From Pelagibius sp. (GTDB lineage: Bacteria > Pseudomonadota > Alphaproteobacteria > Kiloniellales > Kiloniellaceae): a stretch of DNA of 52,069 nt. The translations under genes and the position numbers were made by a program. Location: NCBI RefSeq assembly GCF_028289705.1, contig NZ_JANQOI010000097.1, positions 1 through 52,069 on the forward strand, in the 5' to 3' direction. Numbering within the stretch: the first letter of the stretch is position 1; each line of letters starts with the position of its first letter. This document shows, one piece after another, positions 8,039 through 18,220 of this stretch. Under the pieces are notes generated by a model. That model worked only from the letters and a program-made list of their open reading frames with translations, ran no database searches and was not told the DNA's origin.

Positions 8039-9877
8039 ATGACTGGACGATTCAGCCTCTCCGGCCACACTGCAGCAGCGGCTCTGGCCTTCACGCTGCT
8101 GACGCCCCTGGCGGCCTCCGCCGAAGACGGGATCACCAAGACCTGGGCCATCGCTGAGTTCGGTGAGCCGCTCTACGGCGAAGACCTGGAGCACTGGCCC
8201 TACGCCAACCCCGACGCGCCGAAAGGCGGCAAGATCACCCTGGGGGCTTTCGGGTCCTTCGACACCCTCAATCCCTACATCCTGAAGGGTGAGTTCCCCG
8301 GCTCCATCGGCCTGATCTACGACAGCCTCATGGAAGGCTCCGGCGACGAGCTGGTCAGCCACTACGGGCTCATCGCGGAGAGCGTGGAGTATCCCGACGA
8401 CAAGAGCTGGGCGATCTTCAACATCCGGCCCGAGGCGCGCTTCCACGACGGCGTGCCGATCACCGCCGCCGACTTCAAGTTCACCTTCGACACGATCCGC
8501 GAGCATGGGCGCCCCTTCCTGAAGTCCTTCTATGACGATGTGGAAAGCGCCGAGGTTCTCTCCGAGCGCCGGATCAAGTTCAGCTTCCGTACCCGCAACT
8601 CGATGAAGCCGCTGACCATCGTCGCCAGCACAGCGCCGCAGCCGCGCCACTACTGGGAAACGCGCGACATCTCCAAGACCACTCTTGAGCCGCCGCTCGG
8701 CTCCGGGCCCTACCGCATGAAGAGCCTGGAGGCGGGCCGCAACATCGTTTACGAGCGGGTCGAGGACTACTGGGCCGCCGATCTTCCGATCAACCGGGGC
8801 CGGCACAACTTCGATGAAATCCGCTACGACTACTACCGCGACGCCACGGTGCAGTTCGAGGCTTTCAAGGCCGGCAAGATCGACTACCGGGGCGAGGGCG
8901 ACGTCAAGCGCTGGTTTACCGGTTACGACATTCCGCAGGTGGACAACGGTCAGATCCTCAAGGTGGAAAAGCCCAACAACAACCCGCGGGGCATCGGCGC
9001 CTTCTTCATCAACAATCGCCGCGACAAGTTCAAGGACCAGCGGGTCCGCGAGGCGATCCTGCATCTCTATGACTTCGAGGCGATCCAGCGCACCCTGCTG
9101 TTCGGCCAGTACCAGCGCATCAAGAGCTACTTCCCCAATTCGGACTTCGGGGTATCCGGCCCGCCGACGCCGGAGGAGATCGCCATTCTCGAGCCCTTCC
9201 GCGATCAATTGCCGCCGGAAGTGCTGTCCGCGACCTGGGAGCCGCCGAAGAGCGACGGCAGCGGGCGCAACCGCAAGAACCTGCGCCAGGCCCTGGCGCT
9301 ATTCAAGGAAGCCGGCTGGGAACTGCGCGACAAGAAGCTGGTGAACGCCGAGACGGGTGAGCAGTTCCAACTGCAGATCATCACCGCCTCGCCGCCGACC
9401 CTGCGCATGGCCGAGCCCTTTGTCCAGTCCATGCAGCGCGCCGGGATCGACGCCTCCATCCGCCTGGTCGACCCTTCCCAATGGCGGGTCATCGGCGATG
9501 ACTTCGACTTCGACTTGAGCACCGGACGCCTGAATTTCTTCCCGCCGCCGGGCACCGAGCTGCGCTCCTACTTCGGTTCGGCCGCCGCCGATGTGCGCGG
9601 CTCCGCCAACTCCATGGGCATCAAGAACCCGGTCGCCGACGCGTTGATCGAACAGATCATCACGGCCGAGGATCTGGACACCCTGAAGGCGACGACCCGG
9701 GCTCTGGACCGCGTGCTGCTGTGGAATCACTACCTGGTGCCGGTCTACTACCCTGACAAAACCTGGTTCGCCCATTGGGACAAGTTCGGCATGCCGGAGA
9801 AGTCCGCACGCTACAGCGGCGGCTTCTCCACCACCTGGTGGTACGATGAAGAACGCGCGGCCCGGCTCACGAACTGA
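8039..9877 (+). CDS. yejA: Peptide/microcin C ABC importer, periplasmic binding protein
   Basis: The roughly 612-residue family 5 extracellular solute-binding protein has a Sec signal peptide (MTGRFSLSGHTAAAALAFT through LAASA, cleavage expected before Glu-Asp). YejA-type landmarks are WPYANPDAPKGGKITLGAFG, the DTLNPYILKGEFPGS segment, and a C-terminal TWFAHWDKF. In enterobacteria YejA delivers peptides and the peptide-nucleotide antibiotic microcin C. The ATG at 8039 is preferred over a TTG two codons upstream because AAGGGA lies 7 bases before it. It is the first gene of yejABEF, followed by permease genes with short gaps. Confidence 0.94.
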   Translation: MTGRFSLSGHTAAAALAFTLLTPLAASAEDGITKTWAIAEFGEPLYGEDLEHWPYANPDAPKGGKITLGAFGSFDTLNPYILKGEFPGSIGLIYDSLMEGSGDELVSHYGLIAESVEYPDDKSWAIFNIRPEARFHDGVPITAADFKFTFDTIREHGRPFLKSFYDDVESAEVLSERRIKFSFRTRNSMKPLTIVASTAPQPRHYWETRDISKTTLEPPLGSGPYRMKSLEAGRNIVYERVEDYWAADLPINRGRHNFDEIRYDYYRDATVQFEAFKAGKIDYRGEGDVKRWFTGYDIPQVDNGQILKVEKPNNNPRGIGAFFINNRRDKFKDQRVREAILHLYDFEAIQRTLLFGQYQRIKSYFPNSDFGVSGPPTPEEIAILEPFRDQLPPEVLSATWEPPKSDGSGRNRKNLRQALALFKEAGWELRDKKLVNAETGEQFQLQIITASPPTLRMAEPFVQSMQRAGIDASIRLVDPSQWRVIGDDFDFDLSTGRLNFFPPPGTELRSYFGSAAADVRGSANSMGIKNPVADALIEQIITAEDLDTLKATTRALDRVLLWNHYLVPVYYPDKTWFAHWDKFGMPEKSARYSGGFSTTWWYDEERAARLTN

Positions 9878-9921
9878 CGGACAGGGGCCGGTGCACGTCC
9901 TTCTGAAACTCTGAAGCGCCC

Positions 9922-11028
9922 ATGCTCGCCTATATCGTCCGGCGCCTCTTTCTGATCATCCCGACCCTGCTTGGGATCATGATCATCAATTTCGTGATCG
10001 TGCAGTTGGCGCCCGGCGGCCCGGTCGAGCAGTTGATCGCCGAACTCAGCGGCGAGGCCGTCGGCGCGACGGAACGCTTTTCCGGCAGCGGCGCCGACGT
10101 CAACCAGCAGGTTCAGGAACGCGGCGGCGAGGGCGGCTCCAACACCACCTACCGGGGCGCCCAGGGCCTCGATCCCGAGGTGATCAAGGAAATCGAGCGC
10201 ATGTTCGGCTTCGACAAGCCGATGCACGAGCGCTTCCTCTTAATGATGGGCAACTACCTGCGGTTCGATTTCGGCGAGAGCTATTTCCGCGACCGCCGGG
10301 TTGTCGAACTGGTGCTCGAAAAGATGCCGGTCTCCATCTCCCTCGGGCTCTGGACCACGCTGATCGTCTATCTGGTCTGCATCCCGCTGGGGATCGCCAA
10401 GGCGACCCGCGACGGCAGCCGCTTCGACATCTGGACCAGCGGCGTGGTGGTGGTCGGCTATGCCGTGCCCTCCTTCATCTTCGCGGTGCTCCTGATCGTC
10501 GTCTTCTCCGGCGGGCGTTATCTCGATTGGTTCCCCCTGCGCGGCCTGGTCTCCGAGGACTTCGACAGCCTGGGGCCCGTCGAACAGGTGCTCGACTATC
10601 TCTGGCACATCACGCTGCCGGTCCTGGCGCTGGTGATCGGCGGCTTCGCCACCCTGACCATGCTGACCAAGAACTCCTTCCTCGATCAGATCGGCCAGCA
10701 GTACGTGCTGACGGCACGCTCCAAGGGCCTGACCGAGGGCCAGGTGCTTTACGGCCACGTCTTCCGCAACGCCATGCTGATCGTCATCGCCGGCTTCCCC
10801 AGCGCCTTCGTCGGCATTCTCTTCACCGGGTCTCTGCTGATCGAGGTCATCTTCTCCCTCGACGGCCTCGGCCTGCTGGGCTTCGAGGCGGCCCTCAGCC
10901 GCGACTATCCGGTGATGTTCGCCACGCTCTATTTCTTCACCCTGCTGGGCCTGATCATGCAGTTGATCGGCGACATCACCTACACCATCGTCGATCCGCG
11001 GATCGACTTCGAGAGCCGGGAGACCTGA
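9922..11028 (+). CDS. yejB: Peptide/microcin C ABC importer permease YejB
   Basis: The 368-residue inner-membrane permease has a DppB-like topology. It starts [18 protein letters not shown], has a charged periplasmic loop of about 80 residues after TM1, and then five more hydrophobic segments. The cytoplasmic EAA-like coupling loop is seen as [21 protein letters not shown], which contacts the ATPase. It ends VDPRID, the usual C-terminus of this family. It starts 44 bases after yejA and ends 1 base before the yejE start. Confidence 0.94.
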   Translation: MLAYIVRRLFLIIPTLLGIMIINFVIVQLAPGGPVEQLIAELSGEAVGATERFSGSGADVNQQVQERGGEGGSNTTYRGAQGLDPEVIKEIERMFGFDKPMHERFLLMMGNYLRFDFGESYFRDRRVVELVLEKMPVSISLGLWTTLIVYLVCIPLGIAKATRDGSRFDIWTSGVVVVGYAVPSFIFAVLLIVVFSGGRYLDWFPLRGLVSEDFDSLGPVEQVLDYLWHITLPVLALVIGGFATLTMLTKNSFLDQIGQQYVLTARSKGLTEGQVLYGHVFRNAMLIVIAGFPSAFVGILFTGSLLIEVIFSLDGLGLLGFEAALSRDYPVMFATLYFFTLLGLIMQLIGDITYTIVDPRIDFESRET

Positions 11029-11029
11029 G

Positions 11030-12192
11030 ATGACGGCCTCCGCGGCACCGGTGACGGAATCGACGGGCACGGGCGACAGCCGCTTCCTGTGGTTTCGGAT
11101 CTCGCCCATCGACCGCCGGCGCCTCGGCAACTTCCGCGCCAACAAGCGCGGCTTCTGGGCCACCATCATCTTCGTGCCCATCTTCGTGCTTTCGCTTTTC
11201 GCCGAGTTCATTGCCAACGATAAACCGCTGTTCATCTGGTACGACGGCAAACCGCACGTACCGGTCGTCTTCACCTATGCGGAGACCGTCTTCGGCGGCG
11301 AATTCGAACTGGAGGCGGACTACACCGACCCCTTCGTCATCGAGCTGATCGAAGAGAAGGGCTGGATTCTCTATCCGCTGATTCGCTTCTCCTACGACAC
11401 CATCGACTTCGACCTGACCGAGCCCGCGCCCTCGGCGCCGGACAGCCGGCACTGGCTGGGCACCGACGACCAGGCCCGCGACGTGGTGGCGCGGGTGATC
11501 TACGGCTTTCGCGTGTCGATGCTCTTCGGCCTCACGCTCACCATCATCTCCTCGATCATCGGGGTGATGGCCGGCGCCGTGCAGGGCTATTTCGGCGGCT
11601 GGACCGACCTGCTGTTCCAGCGCTTCATCGAGATCTGGTCGGGCCTGCCGATCCTCTATCTTCTGATCATCATGGCCAGCGTCATCACCCCGGGCTTCTT
11701 CCCGCTGCTGGGGCTGATGCTGCTGTTTTCCTGGATGGGGCTGGTGGGCGTGGTGCGGGCGGAGTTCCTGCGCGCCCGCAACTTCGACTACGTGCGCGCG
11801 GCGCGGGCGCTGGGCGCCACCAATGCCGTCATCATGTACCGCCACGTCCTGCCCAACGCCATGGTCGCCACCTTTACCTTCATGCCGTTCATCCTCTCCG
11901 GCTCGGTGACGCTCCTGACCTCTCTCGACTTCCTCGGCTTCGGCCTGCCGCCCGGCTCGGCCTCGCTCGGGGAACTCCTGGCCCAGGGCAAGGCGAACCT
12001 CCAGGCGCCCTGGCTGGCGCTCACCGGCTTCGTGGTCATCGCGGTGATGCTGAGCCTGCTGGTCTTCATCGGCGAGGCGGTGCGCGATGCCTTCGACCCG
12101 CGCAAGCTCTTCGTCGGCGCGCCGGCGGCCGAAGACGCCCTGGCCGAAGCGGCCGCGGAACCGGCACCGGCCAGCGGACGGGGAGACGACTG

Positions 12193-12193
<1 letters not shown>
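11030..12193 (+). CDS. yejE: Peptide/microcin C ABC importer permease YejE
   Basis: The 387-residue DppC-like permease has TM1 at about residues 43-60, followed by an external loop of about 75 residues containing ADYTDPFVIELIEEKGW. It then has the family motif HWLGTDDQARDVVARVIYG and five further membrane segments. An EAA loop ARALGATNAVIMYRHVLPNA is present. A variable Ala/Glu-rich cytoplasmic tail ends the protein. Its stop overlaps the yejF start (TGATG, 12191-12195), a sign of coupled translation. YejE-type permeases normally have the enlarged first loop. Confidence 0.94.
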
Positions 12194-13818
<1,625 letters not shown>

Positions 13819-13852
13819 GCCAAGTCCTTCCCTTCCACTTTCTGGTTCTTCC

Positions 13853-14782
13853 GTGGCACTCCTCATCAAGACCGACATCGACCGCGGCAATGCCTGGACC
13901 GAAGCCCTGGCCGCCGCCTATCCCGAACTGACCACCCACACCTGGCCCTACGACGGCGACCCGGCGGCCATCGACTACGCCCTGGTCTGGCAACCGCCGG
14001 AGGGCGAGTTGAAGCGCTATCCGAACTTGAAGGCGATCTTCTCCGTCGGCGCCGGCATCGACCATCTGGCGAGCGACCCGGACCTGCCCGAGGGCGTGCC
14101 GGTGGTGCGCATGGTGGAGCCGGGGCTGACCGCCGGCATGTCGGAGTACGTGACCCTGGCGGTGCTGAGCCACCACCGCTTCCTGCACGACTATGCCGTC
14201 CAGCGCCGCGACAAGCTCTGGAAGGAGATCCCCCAGATCGCCGCGGCGGCGCGCCAGGTTGGCATGCTGGGGCTCGGCGTTCTGGGGCGCGACGCCCTGG
14301 AGAAGCTGGCGCCCTTCGGCTTCAAGCTGGCGGGCTGGAGCCGCACGCCCAAGAGCATCACCGGTATCTCCTGCTATCACGGCGAGGAGGGCCTGCGTGA
14401 GTTCCTGGCGGGCACCGACATCCTGGTCTGCCTGCTGCCGCTGACACCGGCGACCGAGGGCATCCTCTGCCGCGAGACCTTCGATCAGCTCCCCCGCGGT
14501 GCCGCAGTGATCAGTGTCGGCCGCGGCGGGCATCTGGTGGAAGAGGACCTTCTGGCGGCGCTCGACAGCGGCCGGCTCAGCGGTGCCACCCTGGACGTCT
14601 TCCGCGAGGAACCGCTGCCGAAGTCCCATCCCTTCTGGGACCACCCGCGCATCTTCATGACCCCCCACGTGGCCAGCATGACCATCCCCGAGAGCGCCTG
14701 CCAGGCGGTGGTCGCCAACATCCACCGCCTGGAAGCCGGCGAACCCCTGCGCCACGTCGTCGACATGGCACGCGGGTATTAG
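13853..14782 (+). CDS. ghrA: Glyoxylate/hydroxypyruvate reductase A-like D-2-hydroxyacid dehydrogenase
   Basis: The roughly 309-residue NAD(P)H-dependent cytoplasmic reductase has the GhrA pattern. It shows a short N-terminal catalytic half, a nucleotide-binding loop VGMLGLGVLGRDAL, an arginine motif VGRGGHLVEEDLL, an aspartate/glutamate region TLDVFREEPLP and the catalytic histidine in MTPHVASMT. The proposed start is GTG 13853 (ALLIKTDI next), which matches the family start. An in-frame ATG at 13781 would overlap the end of yejF by 38 bases and add 24 residues; no clear ribosome site decides between them. It could be cotranscribed with yejABEF; the physiological substrate is inferred. Confidence 0.85.
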   Translation: MALLIKTDIDRGNAWTEALAAAYPELTTHTWPYDGDPAAIDYALVWQPPEGELKRYPNLKAIFSVGAGIDHLASDPDLPEGVPVVRMVEPGLTAGMSEYVTLAVLSHHRFLHDYAVQRRDKLWKEIPQIAAAARQVGMLGLGVLGRDALEKLAPFGFKLAGWSRTPKSITGISCYHGEEGLREFLAGTDILVCLLPLTPATEGILCRETFDQLPRGAAVISVGRGGHLVEEDLLAALDSGRLSGATLDVFREEPLPKSHPFWDHPRIFMTPHVASMTIPESACQAVVANIHRLEAGEPLRHVVDMARGY

Positions 14783-14790
14783 CCAACACC

Positions 14791-14911
14791 GTCATGCTCG
14801 AGCCCGCCTGCGAAGCCCCAGCGGGCGGCGCGATGGACCCTCGGGACAAGCCCGAGGGTGACGGGATTAAACCTCAATTGTCATGCTCGGGCTTGTCCCG
14901 AGCATCCATGG
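14791..14911. repeat. REP-like palindrome cluster upstream of the GIY-YIG ORF
   Basis: Three palindromic units lie head to tail. Unit 14833-14863 has the stem CCCTCGGG and CCCGAGGG around ACAAG. Unit 14880-14911 is an inverted copy with arms TGCTCGGG and CCCGAGCA, so the sequence differs but pairing is kept. A more divergent hairpin (GCCCGC ... GCGGGC) lies at 14799-14826 and begins with the same GTCATGCTCG. The conserved asymmetric flanks ATGGA and TGACG give each unit a direction. The same family recurs at 15221, 49995 and 50048. Confidence 0.85.
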
Positions 14912-14929
14912 TGGTGACACGCTCGAGCC

Positions 14930-15712
14930 TTGGCTTACTACGTCTACATCCTCGCGAGCCACAGGAACGGTACCCTCTACATCGGCGTGACCAATGATTT
15001 GTTGCGGCGCGTTCACGAACATCGGGAAGGGTTCGTCGCCGGATTCACCAAGCGTCATGGAGTGAAAAGGCTCATCTACTTCGAGACCTACGATCAAGTC
15101 GAACCGGCGATCCAGCGAGAGAAGACGATGAAGCGCTGGCCTCGCGGATGGAAAATCAACCAGATCGAACGCGAGAACCCAAATTGGGAGGATCTCTACG
15201 AAGGCTTGAGCGGCTCAGAAATGGACCCTCGGGACAAGCCCGAGGGTGACGCGATGGGAGGTCGTGGGGCCTTTGCCCCCTATGCGTGGTTGAGAGCCCT
15301 ACTACCCCTCCAGCGTGCGGGCGGCTTCGGCGGCGAGGTCGGCGAACTCGCGCAGGAAGACCGAGCCTTTCACGGTGCGCTGAACCAGGACCGAGCGGCG
15401 GTCGGCCTCGTCGGTCTTGCGGCGCAGGAATTCCAGCGCCTCCAGGCGGTCCAGAGCGCGGGTGACCGCGGGCTTGGAGATGTTCAGCAGCGCCGCCAGC
15501 CCGCGCACGGTGTGGGGCGGGGCGGCCTGATAGACATGCAGCAGCAGGGCGAACTGCCGCGCCGTCAGATCCGGCAGGGCGCGGTTCAGCGAGGTGACCA
15601 TGACGCTGTGCCAAAGGGCCAGCGCCTGGCCCGGCGTCAGAAGCGGCGGGGCGGCCATCGGTCAGACCGGTTGTCGTTACAGGTGCGAAACAAATTCTGC
15701 CGATTTGCTTAG
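14930..15712 (+). CDS. GIY-YIG endonuclease-domain protein, C-terminus read through a REP palindrome
   Basis: Residues 1-95 form a compact single-domain GIY-YIG nuclease of the YhbQ/UPF0213-like group: AYYVYILAS (the GIY strand), TLYIGVTNDLLRRVHEH (the YIG strand with conserved Arg) and AIQREKTMKRW (candidate metal-binding Glu). Such proteins normally stop at about 95-100 residues. Here no stop follows: the frame runs into a REP-like unit, read as MDPRDKPEGD at 98-107, and continues 150 residues opposite marR. The tail is almost certainly not a domain. The start is TTG 14930, because an in-frame stop at 14915-14917 excludes any earlier start. Flanking palindromes on both sides suggest a link between nuclease and repeats. 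Molecular role unknown. Confidence 0.65.
   Translation: MAYYVYILASHRNGTLYIGVTNDLLRRVHEHREGFVAGFTKRHGVKRLIYFETYDQVEPAIQREKTMKRWPRGWKINQIERENPNWEDLYEGLSGSEMDPRDKPEGDAMGGRGAFAPYAWLRALLPLQRAGGFGGEVGELAQEDRAFHGALNQDRAAVGLVGLAAQEFQRLQAVQSAGDRGLGDVQQRRQPAHGVGRGGLIDMQQQGELPRRQIRQGAVQRGDHDAVPKGQRLARRQKRRGGHRSDRLSLQVRNKFCRFA
15221..15251 (+). repeat. REP-like palindromic unit
   Basis: A single unit in plus orientation: ATGGA, stem CCCTCGGG / CCCGAGGG around ACAAG, then TGACG. It is identical over 31 bases to the unit at 14833-14863. It lies in frame at codons 98-108 of the GIY-YIG reading frame and replaces the expected stop region of that gene. Confidence 0.85.
15302..15658 (-). CDS. MarR-family transcriptional regulator (short)
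   Basis: The 118-residue protein has a winged-helix DNA-binding domain. The pattern is TARQFALLLHVYQ, then the recognition region TVRGLAALLNISKPAVTRALDRLEAL, then the wing LRRKTDEADRRSVLVQRT. This is the MarR layout, but the chain is shorter than the usual 140-150 residues, with a reduced N-terminal dimerisation helix. The ligand and targets are unknown. It lies about 100 bases downstream of the aminopeptidase gene on the same strand and may share its transcript. It is entirely opposed by the read-through tail of the GIY-YIG frame. Confidence 0.85.
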   Translation of the reverse strand: MAAPPLLTPGQALALWHSVMVTSLNRALPDLTARQFALLLHVYQAAPPHTVRGLAALLNISKPAVTRALDRLEALEFLRRKTDEADRRSVLVQRTVKGSVFLREFADLAAEAARTLEG

Positions 15713-15759
15713 CCGAGCGCAAGGATAGCGACCGCCGGGAACGCACAAAGGGCAGCCGG

Positions 15760-17151
15760 TCAGCGTTTGCCGGCGGCGTTGCGCCGCGAGAACTCGGCGA
15801 TGGCCGCGTAGACGGCGCGCAGGCCCATGGCCTCGCCCCCTTCGGGACGGCCCGGGCGACCGGCGGGGTTCCAGGCCATGATGTCGAAGTGCGCCCAGCG
15901 GGTCGCTGGGCTGACGAAGTTCTCCAGGAACAGCGCCGCGACGATCGCCCCGCCGTAGGGGCTGTTGGAGATGTTGTTGAGGTCGGCCACCTTGCTGTCC
16001 AGGCCCTGGCGATAGGGCTTGTGGAGCGGCATCCGCCAGACCGGGTCGTGCTCCGCCGCGCCCTGACGCAACACTGCGCCGGCCAGCTTGTCGTCGTTGC
16101 AGAAGAAGGCCGGCAGGTCGGTGCCCAGCGCCACCCGCGCCGCCCCGGTCAGGGTGGCGAAGTCGATCATCAGATCCGGGCTCTCGCTGTCCCCCTCGGC
16201 CAGCGCGTCGCAGAGAATGAGCCGGCCTTCGGCGTCGGTGTTGCCGATCTCCACCGTGAGCCCCTTGCGGGTCTGCAGCACGTCGAGCGGGCGGAAGGCG
16301 TTGCCGGAGACCGCGTTCTCCACCGCCGGCACCAGCACGCGCAGGCGGACCTGCAGCTTCTGCGCCATAATCAGGGAGGCCAGCCCCAGGACATGGGCCG
16401 CGCCGCCCATGTCCTTTTTCATCAGCTTCATGCCGGCCGCCGGCTTCAGGTCCAGGCCGCCGGAATCGAAGCAGACGCCCTTGCCCACAAGCGTGACCTT
16501 GGGGCCGCGCGTGCCCCAGCGCAGGTCGATGAGGCGCGGCTCGTCGGTGCTGGCCCGGCCCACCGCGTGAACCGCCGGATAGTTCTTGCGCAACAGCGCG
16601 TCGCCGACGATGACGCTGCACTTGGCGCGATGGCGCCGGGCCAGCGCCTTGGCGGCATCGGCCAGCTCCGCCGGCCCCATGTCGTTGGCCGGCGTGTTGA
16701 TCAGGTCGCGGGTGAGAAAGATTGCCTCGGCGGTATGGGCGACCAGGTCCTGATCCGCCGCCTTGGGCCAGACCAGGCGCGCAAACTCGCGGTTGTTCTC
16801 CTTGTAGCGGCTGAAGGCATAGGTGCCGAGCCACCAGCCGAGGGCAGCGCGCGTCGCCGCCGCGGGCCGCAGCGCCGGTGCCAGATGGTATGTCCCCGGG
16901 GGCAGCGTGCCGGGCAGGGCCGCGAAGGACCAGATCGGCTCCTCCTCGTCCAGGATCAGCAGCACCTCCTCCAGCCCGCCTTCGGCGGAAGGCAGCAGGC
17001 AGGTCTCCCCCGGCCTGGCCTTGAAACCGCTCTGCGCGACCCAGGCGCGGCGCGGTGCGCTCTGCGCCTTCAGCCAGGATTCATAGGCGTCGCGGGCCAG
17101 GGCGGTGATCGCTTTGGCCGCCGGGTCGTCTGAAACGAGAGGGGAAGTCAT
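15760..17151 (-). CDS. Leucyl aminopeptidase family (M17) protein
   Basis: The 463-residue two-metal aminopeptidase is probably cytoplasmic and acts on peptide N-termini. The M17 catalytic domain is evident: VGKGVCFDSGGLDLKP, MKKDMGGAAHVLGL and the signature NTDAEGRLILCDAL. The N-terminal half is shorter and more divergent than PepA, as in the second M17 group common in alphaproteobacteria (PepB-like). The start at 17151 (MTSPLVSDD) is preferred over 17253, which adds 34 unsupported residues. It is divergent from the glutathione transferase gene, with 157 bases between them. Confidence 0.9.
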   Translation of the reverse strand: MTSPLVSDDPAAKAITALARDAYESWLKAQSAPRRAWVAQSGFKARPGETCLLPSAEGGLEEVLLILDEEEPIWSFAALPGTLPPGTYHLAPALRPAAATRAALGWWLGTYAFSRYKENNREFARLVWPKAADQDLVAHTAEAIFLTRDLINTPANDMGPAELADAAKALARRHRAKCSVIVGDALLRKNYPAVHAVGRASTDEPRLIDLRWGTRGPKVTLVGKGVCFDSGGLDLKPAAGMKLMKKDMGGAAHVLGLASLIMAQKLQVRLRVLVPAVENAVSGNAFRPLDVLQTRKGLTVEIGNTDAEGRLILCDALAEGDSESPDLMIDFATLTGAARVALGTDLPAFFCNDDKLAGAVLRQGAAEHDPVWRMPLHKPYRQGLDSKVADLNNISNSPYGGAIVAALFLENFVSPATRWAHFDIMAWNPAGRPGRPEGGEAMGLRAVYAAIAEFSRRNAAGKR

Positions 17152-17308
17152 CGCCAAGGCAGAAAGCTCCGGAAAAAAAGTCTGGAATGAAACGCGGCGG
17201 GATCGCGCGTCGGAATGATGAGGCCGCACAGACGGGCCACGACCGACTTGCACAGCGCCGGCATCTTTGCGCTAAATCTCCGCCCTGTCGACCCGGAGGT
17301 GAGACCCC

Positions 17309-17968
17309 ATGCCAAACTACACGATGATCCTCGGCAACAAGAGCTACTCCTCCTGGGCCTTGCGCGGCTGGTTGATCGCAAAGCTGGCGGGCATCGACTT
17401 CGAGGAAGAGGTCATCTTGCTGCGCAAGCCTGACATGAAGGCGAAAGTCCTCCGCCACAGTCCAGCGGGCTTGGTGCCGGTCCTGATCGAGGACGGCGAG
17501 GCAATCTGGGACAGCCTGGCCATCGGCGAACATCTCGCCGAGCGCTACCCCGAACGCCAGCTCTGGCCGGTTGACCCGGCGGCGCGCTCGCTGGCGCGCT
17601 GCGTGGTGGCGGAGATGCACTCCGGATTTCGCGCGCTGCGCATGGCCCTGCCGATGGACCTGCGCCGGCGCTACCCCGACCACCCCCTGACCCCGGAGGT
17701 CGCGGCCGAGGTCGCGCGCATCCAGGCGATCTGGCGCGACTGCCGCGAACGCTTTGGCGATGTTGGTGGGGGCGGGGGCGGATTCCTGTTCGGCGAACCC
17801 ACCATCGCCGATGCCTTCTACGCGCCGGTGGTGACGCGCTTTCGCAGCTTCGAAGTGACGCTGGAGGATGCGGCAGAGGAATACTGCGCCACCATCATGG
17901 CCTGGCCCGCCATGCAGGAGTGGGTGGCCGCTGCCGCCGAAGAGACCGAGGTCATCGAGTTCCTCTGA
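17309..17968 (+). CDS. Glutathione S-transferase family protein
   Basis: The 219-residue protein has an N-terminal thioredoxin-like domain (YTMILGNKSYSSWALRGWL) with a serine-rich active-site loop at residues 12-15. This is followed by a GLVPVLIEDG cis-proline region and IWDSLAIGEHLAERYP, the glutathione-contacting Asp-Ser. A helical C-terminal domain runs from about residue 90 to 219. Its SYSSW opening is typical of a bacterial GST subgroup with unknown substrate. An unusually strong intrinsic terminator lies about 115 bases downstream at 18081. Confidence 0.9.
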   Translation: MPNYTMILGNKSYSSWALRGWLIAKLAGIDFEEEVILLRKPDMKAKVLRHSPAGLVPVLIEDGEAIWDSLAIGEHLAERYPERQLWPVDPAARSLARCVVAEMHSGFRALRMALPMDLRRRYPDHPLTPEVAAEVARIQAIWRDCRERFGDVGGGGGGFLFGEPTIADAFYAPVVTRFRSFEVTLEDAAEEYCATIMAWPAMQEWVAAAAEETEVIEFL

Positions 17969-17984
17969 ATTCCGGACCCCTTCG

Positions 17985-18014
17985 CCCCAAGCCGGAGCAG
18001 GCTGGTGCCCACTG
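17985..18014 (+). repeat. 30-bp imperfect direct repeat, left copy
   Basis: CCCCAAGCCG, then a variable stretch, then GGCTGGTGCCC. It matches 18221-18250 at 24 of 30 positions by hand count. The two copies bracket the GC-rich palindrome pair between gst and the TAXI gene. This could be a duplicated insertion target or another small repeat family. Confidence 0.55.
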
Positions 18015-18068
18015 ATGTCCGATTAAGCGAGGCGGTGCGCAAACAGGTAGCCATCGTGCGTGTTTCTC

Positions 18069-18176
18069 ACCCCCTCCCGACCTCCCCCCATCAAGGGGGG
18101 AGGAGTTTTTTTTTGAGCCGCTTCAATACCTTCCCCCTCCCCCTTCGATGGGGGAGGGTCGGGGTGGGGGTGACAA
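18069..18176. repeat. Inverted pair of GC-rich palindromes (REP-doublet-like)
   Basis: Hairpin 1 (18081-18103) has a 9-bp stem CCTCCCCCC / GGGGGGAGG. Hairpin 2 (18135-18158) has a 9-bp stem CCCTCCCCC / GGGGGAGGG. Outside them, CACCCCCTCCCGACC (from 18069) faces a near-complementary GGTCGGGGTGGGGGTG (to about 18172), so the whole block could also fold as one large cruciform. The outer motif CACCCCCTCCCG recurs in the palindrome at 24502-24566. Confidence 0.7.
18081..18114 (+). terminator. Strong intrinsic terminator downstream of gst
   Basis: A perfect 9-bp G+C stem (CCTCCCCCC / GGGGGGAGG) with a 5-base loop ATCAA is followed after two bases by nine T residues (18106-18114). This is a textbook Rho-independent terminator for plus-strand transcripts. 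It is also one half of the inverted palindrome pair, so the repeat appears to serve as a terminator here. Confidence 0.75.
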
Positions 18177-18220
18177 TCTCTCTGCTGCAAGCCGTTCGCC
18201 GTTGAGCCCTCACTGCCCTG

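Noticed and set aside
14791-15251. CRISPR-like array formed by the repeated 31-base units.
   Set aside because: Units are palindromes in mixed orientation with irregular spacing, one is inside a coding frame, and no cas gene is near.
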